Origin: Agathobaculum hominis
Lineage (GTDB): Bacteria > Bacillota > Clostridia > Oscillospirales > Butyricicoccaceae
DNA length: 64,000 bases
Direction: 5' to 3'
Assembly (NCBI RefSeq): GCF_014288055.1
Contig: NZ_JACOPK010000004.1
Coordinates: forward strand, 1-64,000
Shown here: piece by piece, positions 17,253 to 26,666 of the stretch
Layout: every line of letters begins with the position of its first letter
Position numbering within the stretch: the stretch's first letter is position 1
The notes under the pieces: model-generated
Told to the model about the DNA's origin: nothing
Databases searched by the model: none
The model's input: only the letters and a program-made list of their open reading frames with translations
Made by a program: the position numbers and the translations under genes

Positions 17253-17900
17253 AGTGACGTAGTATCCTAGTCAGTACATGCAATTCCCAAGACGGGCCTA
17301 AAAATCCGTAGACGGGCATATCGATGAAGTCTCTGGTGTTTGCTTCTTACGCCCAGTTTGGGGTGGATGCTGGAGGTTAAGGCCTGCGGGCGCGCTTCAA
17401 TGGCATGAAGTACCGACCCTCTCGCCGTGGAGACCCGTGACTGTCGGACACCTATAGCATCCCTTTGGGGTTGATGGATGTCCAACGGCACGGGATGAAA
17501 CCTGCAATGCGGTGCGGATGACCCTGTGAGGAATTGATCCCCCTCGCGCTGTTCAGAAACGCTGTGTGCAGTGTAGCCTGCCTTGAGTGGCCATGGTGAA
17601 TATCGTATCCGCCTGCGGTTTCCCGGCCAGGAATGCCGTGGGAATTGACGGTTGAAACCATGTCTGCAAAAGAGGCTAAGAATTGTGTTGACTGCTGTGG
17701 AAATCACCTAGGCTATTCGTTTACGAGGCAGGCCGTGGATTGCAGTGCGGACTCAGTGGCAATTCGGTCCCGGTGATGGCAACATCCCGGCACGGACTTT
17801 AATGGGAAACCCCCACGGCGGCGACGCGTGGCAGTTCGCGGGGAAATCCAACCGAACCTCAAGCCGCAAGATTTACTCGGCCTGCCGTCACTGCCTTTTA
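17253..17900 (+). ncRNA. ole: OLE RNA (ornate, large, extremophilic RNA)
   Basis: The 813 bases between ispA and the oapA start hold no credible protein gene, are GC-rich and are full of short complementary segments. The setting is exactly that of OLE RNA in Bacillus halodurans and other anaerobic or extremophilic Firmicutes: nusB, xseA, xseB, ispA, OLE, a small membrane protein gene (OapA), dxs, tlyA, argR, recN. The length of about 650 nt also fits. OLE forms a membrane-bound ribonucleoprotein with OapA; loss in B. halodurans causes sensitivity to cold, alcohol and magnesium. I recognise it mainly by context, size and lack of coding; both ends are approximate (start from the promoter, end before the hairpin at 17911). 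Confidence 0.85.
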
Positions 17901-17910
17901 TCTATTTCCG

Positions 17911-17946
17911 GCGTCGCTCTCCTGCGTAAAAACAGGGGAGCGGAGC
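17911..17946 (+). other. Hairpin between OLE RNA and oapA
   Basis: GGCGTCGCTCTCCTG can pair with CAGGGGAGCGGAGCC across an 8-base loop. There is no T run, so it is more likely a processing or stability element, or the last OLE helix, than a terminator. Confidence 0.5.
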
Positions 17947-17997
17947 CGTTTGCCATATGTGACCGGTTTGAAAAAAGAACTGAGGAGTCGTATCGTT

Positions 17998-18585
17998 TTG
18001 GAGTCAACAGAAAACAAGCAAAAGAAAAAGCCGCCGCAAAAGCCGTCCGTTGTCAACGTCCGCTGGGTCGTGACGATCATGGCGGTCAGTTTTGTGCTGT
18101 CGGTGGTCATGTCGTATATCTCGAATGAAGCGCTCAACAGCGCAGGCACAGTCCTGTCGTTTGTGGTGCTGTTCTTCTTTATCGGCCTCGGCATCGTGTT
18201 CGACATGATCGGCGTGGCCGCGACCTCGGGCACGGAAAAGGAGTTTCACTCCATGGCGGCGCACAAGGTGCGCGGCGCGCGCGAGGCGGTCTGGATGGTG
18301 CGCAATGCGGAAAAGGTATCGAGCATCTGCAACGATGTCGTGGGCGATATCTGCGGCATTATCTCCGGTGCAACGGGCGCGCTGATCGTGACGCACATCA
18401 CTGCCGGTACGGACGGCGCGACCAAGGTTCTGGTCTCGCTCCTGATCACGGGTCTGATTTCTGCGGGTACGATCGGCGGCAAGGCGGCCGGAAAGGGCAT
18501 CGCTGTCGCTGCGAGCGGCAAGGTGCTTGCGCTGTGCGGCCGCGTTCTGTCCGTGCTGCCGCTCAAGCTGGATAATAAAAGATAA
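17998..18585 (+). CDS. oapA: OLE-associated membrane protein OapA
   Basis: The 195-aa protein has a basic N-terminus (ENKQKKKPPQKPSVVNVRW) and about four membrane helices near residues 25-43, 50-72, 122-140 and 146-168. A conserved-looking loop (AHKVRGAREAVWMVRNAEKV) lies between the second and third. This is the plan of OapA, which binds OLE RNA and holds it at the membrane. The second helix region (GLGIVFDMIGVAAT) resembles DUF21/CNNM magnesium transport proteins, consistent with the reported link of OLE to magnesium. GAGGAG at 17982-17987 sets the TTG start at 17998; the frame is open further upstream without such a site. dxs follows after 27 bases. Confidence 0.85.
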   Translation: MESTENKQKKKPPQKPSVVNVRWVVTIMAVSFVLSVVMSYISNEALNSAGTVLSFVVLFFFIGLGIVFDMIGVAATSGTEKEFHSMAAHKVRGAREAVWMVRNAEKVSSICNDVVGDICGIISGATGALIVTHITAGTDGATKVLVSLLITGLISAGTIGGKAAGKGIAVAASGKVLALCGRVLSVLPLKLDNKR

Positions 18586-18612
18586 AACTACCGTTCCGGT
18601 GGGGATATTTTC

Positions 18613-20478
18613 ATGAAAAGATATGGAATTTTGAACAATATAACCAGTCCTGCTGATCTGAAGGGACTGTCGTATGACACGCTTGGCGTGCTGTGTGCGG
18701 CGCTGCGCGAGTTTATCGTGGACTCGGTCTCTCAGACCGGCGGCCATCTCGCCTCCAATCTCGGCATCGTCGAGCTGGCGGTAGCACTCGAACGGGAGTT
18801 CGACTCCTCGCGCGACCGCATCATCTACGATGTCGGCCATCAGTGCTACGTCCACAAGATACTGACCGGCCGCCGCGACCGTTTTTCAACGCTGCGGCAG
18901 TACGGCGGCCTTTCCGGCTTCATGAAGCCGGAGGAGAGCATTACTGACCCGTGCATCACGGGCCACGCCTCGGACTCGGTTTCGGTCGCGCTCGGCATGG
19001 CGCACGCGCGCACGCTCAGAAACCAGAAATACCACGTTGTCGCGGTCATCGGCGACGGCGCGCTGACCGGCGGCATGGCGTATGAGGCGCTTTCGAATGC
19101 CGGCACGTCGGGCGAGCCGCTGCTCGTCGTTCTGAACGACAACAATATGTCGATCGCGAAGAATGTCGGCGGCCTGAGCCGTCATCTGTCGCGTCTGCGC
19201 GTCAGTCCGCGTTATCTGGGTGCGAAGGTGCGTATCAAGGAAAAGCTCGCGCGCATTCCGGGCGGACGGGCGCTGACGCAGTCGATCTCGCGCACCAAGG
19301 CGCGCATCAAGGGCTTCCTGCTGCCGACGTCGCTGTTCGAGCAGATGGGATTTACCTATCTCGGCCCGGTGGACGGCCACGACCTCAAGAGCGTCTGCGA
19401 GCTGCTGGCACAGGCGAAAAAGATGAAAAAGCCGGTGCTGCTGCACGTGATGACGCAGAAGGGACGCGGCTACGCGCCGAGCGAGAACAATCCGGAGAAA
19501 TATCACGGCGTATCGCAGTTCGACCGCGTGACGGGCGAATTTCTTGCGAAGAAGAAGGAGGACTTCTCGGCGCGTTTCGGCGCGGAGCTGTGCGGTCTTG
19601 CGGACAAGGACGCGCGCATCTGTGCGATCACGGCGGCGATGCCGTCGGGCACGGGTCTGACCAGATTCTCCACGCTGCACCGCGACCGCTTCTTTGATGT
19701 CGGCATCGCGGAGGAGCATGCGGTCGCTATGGCGGCCGGCATGGCGGCGCAGGGCCTTGTCCCGGTCGTCGCGCTCTATTCAACGTTTTTACAGCGCGCC
19801 TACGACCAGGTCGTGCATGATGTCGCGATTGAAGGACTGCATGTCGTGTTCTGCATCGACCGCGCGGGCATTGTCGGCGCGGACGGCGCGACCCACAACG
19901 GCGTGCTCGATATTGCGTTTCTGCGCTCGATCCCGGGCGTGACCATTCTCTGCCCGTCGAGCTTCGCGGAGCTGCGCTCGATGATGACGCGCGCGGTCTA
20001 TCACGAGAACGGCCCGGTCGCCATCCGCTATCCGCGCGGCGGCGAGGGCGCATGGCGCGGCGACACTTCGTCGCAGCCGCTCGCCTGTGTCCGGCAGACT
20101 GCCGGTCATGAGGTCACGCTCGTTACGCACGGCATTATGATAAACGAAACGCTTGCAGCAGCGGAAAAGCTGGAAAGCCGCGGCGTCCGCACGCAGGTCT
20201 GCAAGGTAAACGAACTGAGTCCGGCGCTCGAGCAGGCGCTTGCGGCACAGGAGGATGCGCTTTCCGGTCTGTGCGTCGTCGTGGAGGACACGGTCGACAA
20301 CGGCGGCGTGGGCGAATGGCTTGCCTCGCACCGCAGCGGCAGAACGCTGTGCATCAGCACGGGCAACCGCTTCCTGCCGCACGGCAGCGTGAACGATCTG
20401 TACCGTCACTGCGGTCTGGACGCGGACGGTATTGCGGAATTTGTGATGGAACATCGAAAGGAGACCGGTCTTGGCTAA
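18613..20478 (+). CDS. dxs: 1-deoxy-D-xylulose-5-phosphate synthase
   Basis: Dxs condenses pyruvate with glyceraldehyde 3-phosphate, the first step of the MEP isoprenoid pathway. The 621-aa protein has the thiamine diphosphate motif starting GDGALTGG (near residue 147) with the paired asparagines further on (VLNDNNMSI), the N-terminal histidine block DVGHQCYVHKILTGR, and the pyrimidine-binding and transketolase C-terminal domains (FDVGIAEEHAVAMAAGMA). Its place beside ispA, OLE and oapA matches other OLE-bearing genomes. Confidence 0.96.
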   Translation: MKRYGILNNITSPADLKGLSYDTLGVLCAALREFIVDSVSQTGGHLASNLGIVELAVALEREFDSSRDRIIYDVGHQCYVHKILTGRRDRFSTLRQYGGLSGFMKPEESITDPCITGHASDSVSVALGMAHARTLRNQKYHVVAVIGDGALTGGMAYEALSNAGTSGEPLLVVLNDNNMSIAKNVGGLSRHLSRLRVSPRYLGAKVRIKEKLARIPGGRALTQSISRTKARIKGFLLPTSLFEQMGFTYLGPVDGHDLKSVCELLAQAKKMKKPVLLHVMTQKGRGYAPSENNPEKYHGVSQFDRVTGEFLAKKKEDFSARFGAELCGLADKDARICAITAAMPSGTGLTRFSTLHRDRFFDVGIAEEHAVAMAAGMAAQGLVPVVALYSTFLQRAYDQVVHDVAIEGLHVVFCIDRAGIVGADGATHNGVLDIAFLRSIPGVTILCPSSFAELRSMMTRAVYHENGPVAIRYPRGGEGAWRGDTSSQPLACVRQTAGHEVTLVTHGIMINETLAAAEKLESRGVRTQVCKVNELSPALEQALAAQEDALSGLCVVVEDTVDNGGVGEWLASHRSGRTLCISTGNRFLPHGSVNDLYRHCGLDADGIAEFVMEHRKETGLG

Positions 20479-21268
20479 GAAACGACTGGATGTACTGCTG
20501 TTTGAAAAGGGTCTGTGCCCCTCGCGCGAACGCGCGAAGACCGCTATCATGGAGGGCATCGTGTATATCGCCGGACAGAAGGCCGGCAAGGCAGGCGACA
20601 TGGTGGACGAGAACGCCGAGCTTGAAGTCCGCGGCAACGACAATGCGTTCGTCTCGCGCGGCGGCAAGAAGATCGAGAAGGCGCTCAATTACTTTGCGAT
20701 CGACCCGTCCGGCCTGACGGTCATGGACGTCGGCGCATCGACCGGCGGCTTTACCGACTGCCTGCTGCGGCGCGGCGCGGAGAAGGTCTACTCCATCGAC
20801 GTCGGCTACGGTCAGCTCGCATGGAGCCTGCGGCAGGATCCGCGCGTCAAGTGCATGGAGCGCACGAATATCCGCTATGTAACGCCGGATATGCTCGAGG
20901 AAACCCCGTCGCTCTGCGTCATCGACGTATCGTTCATCTCGCTGAAGCTCGTGCTGCCGGTCGTTGCGGGCCTGCTGACCGAGGACGGCCGCGTGGCCAA
21001 CCTCATCAAGCCGCAGTTTGAGGCCGGCAAGGGCAAGGTCGGCAAGAAAGGCGTCGTGCGCGAGCCGGAGATCCATCTGGAAGTGCTCGAGAACTATGTA
21101 GAAAACGCACATGCGGCAGGCTTCAAGGTGCTCGACGTAACGTTTTCGCCCATCAAGGGGCCGGAGGGCAACATTGAATTCCTCGGCTATCTGGCGAAGC
21201 AGGGCGAGGAGCATATCCCGGATCTGGCGGAGGTTGTGCGTCAGGCGCACGAGGAACTGGACAGCTGA
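20471..21268 (+). CDS. tlyA: TlyA family rRNA 2'-O-methyltransferase
   Basis: The 265-aa protein has an N-terminal S4 RNA-binding domain (KKRLDVLLFEKGLCPSRERA) and an FtsJ-like SAM-dependent methyltransferase domain (VMDVGASTGGFTDCLL near residue 78). TlyA methylates cytidine 2'-OH groups in rRNA; Bacillus YqxC is the syntenic homologue. The TTG start lies within the end of dxs (8-base overlap), with AAAGGAG about 6 bases upstream. The stop overlaps the nadK ATG. Confidence 0.93.
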   Translation: MAKKRLDVLLFEKGLCPSRERAKTAIMEGIVYIAGQKAGKAGDMVDENAELEVRGNDNAFVSRGGKKIEKALNYFAIDPSGLTVMDVGASTGGFTDCLLRRGAEKVYSIDVGYGQLAWSLRQDPRVKCMERTNIRYVTPDMLEETPSLCVIDVSFISLKLVLPVVAGLLTEDGRVANLIKPQFEAGKGKVGKKGVVREPEIHLEVLENYVENAHAAGFKVLDVTFSPIKGPEGNIEFLGYLAKQGEEHIPDLAEVVRQAHEELDS

Positions 21269-22128
21269 TGCGGACGTTTTTCATCTACCCCAATCTGCGC
21301 AAGCAAAGTGCGCGGGAAATTCTGCCTTCGGTCTGCGAGCGGCTCCGGGGCAGGGATATTCGCCTCATCCTGCCCAATCAGATGCGGGGCACCATGCACG
21401 CGCTGCATGATGAGGTGATGGCGCTCGATTACATGGATACTGCCGAGGCGGTCCGCATCGCGGACGCCGCTGTCGTTCTGGGCGGAGACGGCACCATGCT
21501 GCGCATCGCCCGGGCGGCGGCGCAGAATGAGCTGCCGCTGCTCGGCATCAATGTCGGCCACGTCGGCTTTATGACCGAGCTGGAGCCGGCGGAACTGGAT
21601 AAAATGCAGGCGCTGCTCGAGGGGGACTATCAGCTCGACAGCCGCATGATGCTGCATGTCGAGGTCGAGCGCCATGGCCGCAGGGTCTATGAAAATGACG
21701 CGCTGAACGATATCGTCATTGCAAAGGGCACCGCGTTCCGCGTGGTGCGCGTCGGCATATCGGCCGATGGCGAGGAGGTCACGCGATTCAACGGAGACGG
21801 CGTGATCGCGGCGACACCGACCGGCTCGACGGCCTACGGCCTGTCCGCAGGCGGCCCGGTGATCGAGCCGAGCGCGGAAAATCTGGCGGTCATTCCCATC
21901 TGCGCGCATGCGCTGGCGGCAAAGTCGTTCGTATTCGCGCCCGAGCGCACGCTCGCCATCACGGCAGCCTGCGAGGGCGGCAGCGAAGTGTTCATCTCGG
22001 CGGACGGCGGACAGGGGTTCGCCGTGCGTCCGGACGACCGGGTGCTCATCACGCGATCTGCGCTGCGCACGCGGCTGATCCGTCTCAAGGGCAACAGCTT
22101 TTACCGAATACTGCAGCAGAAGCTGTGA
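21268..22128 (+). CDS. nadK: NAD kinase
   Basis: NadK phosphorylates NAD to NADP. The 286-aa protein has the hallmark GGDGT at residues 72-76 and the second conserved block NGDGVIAATPTGSTAY near residue 176. The start shares a base with the tlyA stop (TGATG). Confidence 0.96.
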   Translation: MRTFFIYPNLRKQSAREILPSVCERLRGRDIRLILPNQMRGTMHALHDEVMALDYMDTAEAVRIADAAVVLGGDGTMLRIARAAAQNELPLLGINVGHVGFMTELEPAELDKMQALLEGDYQLDSRMMLHVEVERHGRRVYENDALNDIVIAKGTAFRVVRVGISADGEEVTRFNGDGVIAATPTGSTAYGLSAGGPVIEPSAENLAVIPICAHALAAKSFVFAPERTLAITAACEGGSEVFISADGGQGFAVRPDDRVLITRSALRTRLIRLKGNSFYRILQQKL

Positions 22129-22170
22129 TTTTATAAAAAAAAAAGCATTTCTGAACAGGGGGTGCGTGAA

Positions 22171-22626
22171 ATGAAATTTCAGAGACAGGCGAAGATCCTG
22201 GAGCTGATCGATCGCTTCGAGATCGAGACGCAGGAGGAGCTGACCGACCATCTGCGTGCGATCGGCTACAGCACCACGCAGGCGACAGTCTCGCGCGACA
22301 TCAAGGAGCTGCGGCTCATCAAATCGCTTTCCACTGAGACCGGAAAGTATAAATATACGGCTGCGGCGGCTGGTGCAGCGGACAGTTTCACGACTCGTCT
22401 GCGGAATATTTTCCGTGAGTGCGTGACCGATATCGACGCCGCGCAGAACATGGTCGTCATCAAGACGCTTCCCGGTCTGGGTCAGGCGGCGGCGATGGCG
22501 ATCGACGCGATGCGCGCGGTGGATGTGGTCGGCACACTGGGCGGCGACGACACGGTTTTCGTCGTTATGCGCGATACCGAGAGCGCTGAGCGGTTTTCCA
22601 GACAGGCGCATGATATTCTAAAGTAA
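22171..22626 (+). CDS. argR: Arginine repressor ArgR/AhrC
   Basis: The 151-aa protein has the winged-helix DNA-binding domain (STTQATVSRDIKELRLIK) and the C-terminal hexamerisation and arginine-binding domain (VVIKTLPGLGQAAAMAID; GTLGGDDTVFVV). With arginine it should repress biosynthesis; an ARG-box-like site lies before argG at 45977. The ATG at 22171 follows AGGGGGTG by about 8 bases; an in-frame GTG at 22162 overlaps that ribosome site. It lies between nadK and recN as in Bacillus. Confidence 0.95.
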   Translation: MKFQRQAKILELIDRFEIETQEELTDHLRAIGYSTTQATVSRDIKELRLIKSLSTETGKYKYTAAAAGAADSFTTRLRNIFRECVTDIDAAQNMVVIKTLPGLGQAAAMAIDAMRAVDVVGTLGGDDTVFVVMRDTESAERFSRQAHDILK

Positions 22627-22644
22627 GCAGGTGAGGACGCGGCA

Positions 22645-24324
22645 ATGCTGCAACTACTCCACATTGAAAATATTGCCGTGATCGAGCGCGCGGACATCGA
22701 GCTGGAGGGCGGACTGACCGTGCTCTCCGGTGAGACCGGCGCGGGCAAGAGTATCGTCATCGACTCGATCGGCGCGATCCTCGGCAGACGAGTCAGCCGC
22801 GATCTGGTGCGCTCGGGCGCGAAAAAGGGCTTTGTCAGCGCGGTATTCACCGAGCTGCCGCCGGCGCTCTGCCAGCTTGTCAACGAGCTGGATCTTGCCG
22901 GTGACGAAGGGGATACGCTGCATATCCAGCGTCAGCTCACCGCGGACGGAAAAAGCTCCTGCCGCGTCAACATGAAGCCGGTGTCGGCCTCGACACTGCG
23001 GCTGCTTGCGCCGTATCTGATCGACATTCACGGTCAGAACGACGGTCAGAAGCTGCTCGACGAGGCGCATCATATCGACTATCTGGACGGCTACGCAGGA
23101 AATGCGGCGCTGCTCGAGCGTTACCGGCCGAATTATCAGGCGCTTCTGGCGCTCCGGCGCGAAATTCACGCGCTCGAGACCGGCGAACAGGAGCGCTTGC
23201 AGCGCATCGATATGCTGTCGTTCCACAAGGACGAGATCGAACAGGCGGCACTGAAGCCGGACGAGGACGAGACGCTTGCACAGCGCAAGGCGTACTTCGA
23301 CCACGCAGGAAAGATAGCGGGTGCACTCGAACGCGCACGGCTTGCGCTGAGCGGCGACGATGAGGTCGGCGGCGCATGCGCCATGCTCGATGAGGTGTCG
23401 GCGGCGATTTCCGCGCTGCGCGAGGTGTCCGATGCCTTTGACGGCATGGCGGAGCAGGCCGAGGAGGTGCGGCTGCTCGCGGCCGATCTGCGCGACAGCG
23501 TAGCGGCACAGAGCGGCAATCTGGACTTTTCCTCGGCGGAACGCGAATATGTAGAACAGCGCCTCGACGAGATATACCGTCTCAAGCAGAAATACGGCGG
23601 TACGATACCGGAAATTCTGGCGTACCGCGACAGAATCGAGGCAGAGCTTGACGCGCTTCAGAATGCGGACGACCGCCGTGAGGAGCTTCGCGGGCAGTAC
23701 CGCGAAATGCTTCGCCAGACCAAGAGCATTGCAGCCGAGCTGACCGAGGCGCGGCGCACGGCGGCGAAAAAGCTCGAACAGGAGATCGTGCGCGAGCTTT
23801 CCGAGCTGGATATGGACAAGGTCCGCATGCGCATCGCCGTGCACACCGGGACCAAGCTGTCCGCGCACGGCTTTGACACCGTGACGTTCGAGATCTCGGT
23901 CAATCCGGGCGAGCCGGAAAAGCCGCTCTCCAGAGTCGCCTCCGGCGGCGAGCTGAGCCGTATCATGCTCGCGCTCAAAAACGTATTGACAGCGGGCGAA
24001 GATGTTGGTATGCTGATTTTTGACGAGATCGATACCGGCGTGTCCGGTCACGCAGCACAGCAGATCGGACGCAAGCTGTCCGCCATCGCGCGGAAGAAGC
24101 AGACGCTCTGCGTGACCCATCTGCCGCAGATCGCGGCGATGGGCGACCATCATCTGCGCATTTCCAAATCCGTCCGCGACGGGCGGAGCTTTACGGACGT
24201 CAGTCCGATGGATCGCGCACACCGCATCGACGAGATCGCACGGCTGCTGTCCGGTGAAGAAATCTCGGACGCCGCGCGCAAAAATGCAGAGGACCTGCTC
24301 GATGCGGCAGGGCAGGGGGCATAG
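22645..24324 (+). CDS. recN: DNA repair protein RecN
   Basis: RecN is an SMC-like ATPase that acts early in double-strand break repair. The 559-aa protein has Walker A (GETGAGKS, residues 29-36), long coiled coils in the middle, and C-terminal signature and Walker B motifs (ASGGELSRIMLALKNVL; LIFDEIDTGVSGHAA). AGGTGAGGA lies before the ATG. It ends the syntenic block. Confidence 0.96.
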   Translation: MLQLLHIENIAVIERADIELEGGLTVLSGETGAGKSIVIDSIGAILGRRVSRDLVRSGAKKGFVSAVFTELPPALCQLVNELDLAGDEGDTLHIQRQLTADGKSSCRVNMKPVSASTLRLLAPYLIDIHGQNDGQKLLDEAHHIDYLDGYAGNAALLERYRPNYQALLALRREIHALETGEQERLQRIDMLSFHKDEIEQAALKPDEDETLAQRKAYFDHAGKIAGALERARLALSGDDEVGGACAMLDEVSAAISALREVSDAFDGMAEQAEEVRLLAADLRDSVAAQSGNLDFSSAEREYVEQRLDEIYRLKQKYGGTIPEILAYRDRIEAELDALQNADDRREELRGQYREMLRQTKSIAAELTEARRTAAKKLEQEIVRELSELDMDKVRMRIAVHTGTKLSAHGFDTVTFEISVNPGEPEKPLSRVASGGELSRIMLALKNVLTAGEDVGMLIFDEIDTGVSGHAAQQIGRKLSAIARKKQTLCVTHLPQIAAMGDHHLRISKSVRDGRSFTDVSPMDRAHRIDEIARLLSGEEISDAARKNAEDLLDAAGQGA

Positions 24325-24423
24325 CAATGGTGTTTATCGACGAGAGACATAAGGAACGCGCCCCGTAACAGCGTTTCAGTACAGGATATAAAGGATAAAA
24401 TCAAGTAACAGGAGAAATATTCG

Positions 24424-25647
24424 ATGAAACTTTACGACGAACTGAAAGCGCGCGGCCTGATCGCGCAGGTAACGAACGAAGAAGAGATCAGCGAGATGAT
24501 CAACAACGGCAAGGCGACGTTCTACATCGGCTTCGACCCGACCGCAGACAGCCTGCACGTCGGTCACTTCATGGCGCTCTGCCTGATGAAGCGCATGCAG
24601 ATGGCAGGCAACAAGCCGATCGCGCTCATCGGCGGCGGCACCGCCATGATCGGCGACCCGTCCGGCCGTACCGATATGCGTTCGATGATGACCGTCGAGA
24701 CCATCCAGCACAACTGCGACTGCTTCAAGAAGCAGATGGAGCGCTTTATCGAGTTCGGCGAGGGCAAGGCGCGGATGGTGAACAATGCGGACTGGCTGAT
24801 GAATCTCAACTACATCGAGTTCATCCGCGACATCGGTTCCTGCTTCTCGGTCAACAATATGCTCCGCGCAGAGTGCTTCAAGCAGCGCATGGAAAAGGGC
24901 CTGAGCTTCCTCGAGTTCAACTACATGCCGATGCAGTCCTACGACTTCTACTACCTGTTTAAGAACTACGGCTGCAATATGCAGTTCGGCGGCAACGACC
25001 AGTGGAGCAATATGCTCGGCGGCACCGAGCTGATCCGCCGCAAGCTGGGCAAGGATGCGCACGCCATGACCATCACCCTGCTGCTCAACAGCGAGGGCAA
25101 GAAGATGGGCAAGACTGCCGCGGGCGCAGTATGGCTCGACCCGAACAAGACCTCTCCCTACGATTTTTACCAGTACTGGCGCAACGTGGACGATGCGGAC
25201 GTACTCAAGTGCATCCGCATGCTGACGTTCCTGCCGCTCGAGGAGATCGAGAAGATGGACAAGTGGGAAGGCGCACAGCTCAACAAGGCGAAGGAGATCC
25301 TTGCCTACGAGCTGACCGCTCTGGTTCACGGCGCAGAGGAGGCGGAAAAGGCGCAGACCGCTGCGAAGGAGATCTTCGTATCTGGCGGTGCGGCTGCCAA
25401 TATGCCGACCACTACGCTGACCGATGCGGACTTTACCGACGGCCAGATCGGTGTGCTGACCCTGCTGGTCAAGTGCGGTCTCGCGGCCTCCAACGGAGAG
25501 GCGCGCAAGCTCGTACAGGGCGGCGGCGTTTCTCTCAACGGCGAAAAGGTCGCGGATTTCAAGCAGCAGCTCGCAAAGGACTTCTTTAACGAGGAGTGCA
25601 TGATCAAGAAGGGCAAAAAGACCTTCCACAAGGCTGTTCTGGGATAA
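24424..25647 (+). CDS. tyrS: Tyrosyl-tRNA synthetase
   Basis: TyrRS charges tRNA-Tyr. The 407-aa protein has the class I HVGH motif (residues 45-48), a KMSKS-like KKMGKT near residue 226, and a C-terminal S4 RNA-binding domain (GLAASNGEARKLVQGGGVSL). Unlike many Firmicute tyrS genes it has no T-box; the 99 bases upstream are too short for one. AGGAG precedes the ATG. A strong terminator follows. Confidence 0.96.
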   Translation: MKLYDELKARGLIAQVTNEEEISEMINNGKATFYIGFDPTADSLHVGHFMALCLMKRMQMAGNKPIALIGGGTAMIGDPSGRTDMRSMMTVETIQHNCDCFKKQMERFIEFGEGKARMVNNADWLMNLNYIEFIRDIGSCFSVNNMLRAECFKQRMEKGLSFLEFNYMPMQSYDFYYLFKNYGCNMQFGGNDQWSNMLGGTELIRRKLGKDAHAMTITLLLNSEGKKMGKTAAGAVWLDPNKTSPYDFYQYWRNVDDADVLKCIRMLTFLPLEEIEKMDKWEGAQLNKAKEILAYELTALVHGAEEAEKAQTAAKEIFVSGGAAANMPTTTLTDADFTDGQIGVLTLLVKCGLAASNGEARKLVQGGGVSLNGEKVADFKQQLAKDFFNEECMIKKGKKTFHKAVLG

Positions 25648-25654
25648 GACAGAA

Positions 25655-25690
25655 AAAAGCGGCGCGAACCTTTGGGTTCACGCCGCTTTT
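25655..25690. terminator. Bidirectional terminator of tyrS and the AEC transporter gene
   Basis: A long stem (AAAAGCGGCG-c-GAACC with GGGTTC-a-CGCCGCTTTT) and 3-base loop, with A and T runs on both sides, between convergent genes. Confidence 0.88.
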
Positions 25691-25707
25691 CCGGTCATCT
25701 GAAGAAT

Positions 25708-26622
25708 TTACGAGAGCAGCCGTTCCGCAAAGAGCATGACGAGCGGGAGCGTTGCGACCGAGAGAATGGTGGAGAGGCAGACGTAGGAGACTGCCCGGCG
25801 GTAGTCCTGATCGAACTTCTGCGCAAAGATGGCGGTGCTGCTTGCGATCGGCGTTGCGGCCGCGATGAGCGTGATGAGCGTAATCTCGCCGCGCGCGAAG
25901 GGGAACGGCAGGAACACGAGTATCGTGACCGCCGGAACGACGAGCAGACGCAGTGCGGAGAAGAGATACAGCCGTACATCAGCGAACAGACCGCGCAGCT
26001 GCACCTTGGAGAGATAGTAGCCGAGGATGATCATGGCGAGCACGGTATTGCCGTCCGCGATATAGCCGATGGTACCGGTAACGACCGTCGGGAGCGTCGG
26101 CTGGAGCACGAAAAGCGCGATGCCGATGACCATGGAGATAAAGACCGGATTGACGAAAACCATTCTGAGATTCATGGTCTCCTTTTTGCCGGAAATGATG
26201 ACGATGCCGTAGGTCCACTGCAAAAGGTTTGCGAACGTGCTGAACGAGACCACATAGAACGCTGCTTCCGGCCCGAATACAGCGGTAACGAGCGGAATGC
26301 CGATAAAGCCTGCATTGCCGAAGGCGACAGCGAAGTTTTCGATCCGGTGACGGGTGCCGCAGGTCAGATACGCGACCGCGATGGACGCCGCGAAAGCAAT
26401 GACCGCGATCAGAGCGGAAAGACCCATCGCGCGCAGCTTTTCCGTGCTGAATTCAGACATATAGCTGCGCAGAATGACGCACGGGATGACCGCATACAGC
26501 AGCACGTTGGAAAGATCACGGCTGCCCTGTTCGGTGATCATGCCGCGGCGAGAGAGGAGCAGACCGAGCAGCATGAGCGCAAACATGATGATGGTCTGCT
26601 GAAGAAGAATTTGAGTGATCAT
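25708..26622 (-). CDS. AEC family transporter (auxin efflux carrier type)
   Basis: The 304-aa protein has ten or so hydrophobic helices and the AEC family pattern, with an N-terminal half (IIMFALMLLGLLLSRRGMI; LSNVLLYAVIPCVILRSY) and a C-terminal half (ILVFLPFPFARGEITLITL; IASSTAIFAQKFDQDYRRA). Members move malate, malonate or similar organic acids. I choose the ATG at 26622 because the transmembrane region begins there; the open frame to 26733 would overlap the LysR gene. It is divergent from the LysR regulator, which may control it. Confidence 0.88.
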   Translation of the reverse strand: MITQILLQQTIIMFALMLLGLLLSRRGMITEQGSRDLSNVLLYAVIPCVILRSYMSEFSTEKLRAMGLSALIAVIAFAASIAVAYLTCGTRHRIENFAVAFGNAGFIGIPLVTAVFGPEAAFYVVSFSTFANLLQWTYGIVIISGKKETMNLRMVFVNPVFISMVIGIALFVLQPTLPTVVTGTIGYIADGNTVLAMIILGYYLSKVQLRGLFADVRLYLFSALRLLVVPAVTILVFLPFPFARGEITLITLIAAATPIASSTAIFAQKFDQDYRRAVSYVCLSTILSVATLPLVMLFAERLLS

Positions 26623-26666
26623 AAGTATAAAAATCCTGTCAGTATGATAAAATGGGAGGAAAATGC

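Noticed and set aside
17745..18128. A 127-codon frame in the OLE region
   Set aside because: It has no domain or ribosome site and runs into oapA in another frame; structured RNA explains the region better.
22654..24327. A 557-codon minus-strand frame opposite recN
   Set aside because: Mirror of a well-supported gene, with no start signal or recognisable fold.
24327..24368. A 13-codon frame between recN and tyrS
   Set aside because: It has no clear regulatory layout (no Tyr codons, no terminator), so a leader peptide is not supported.
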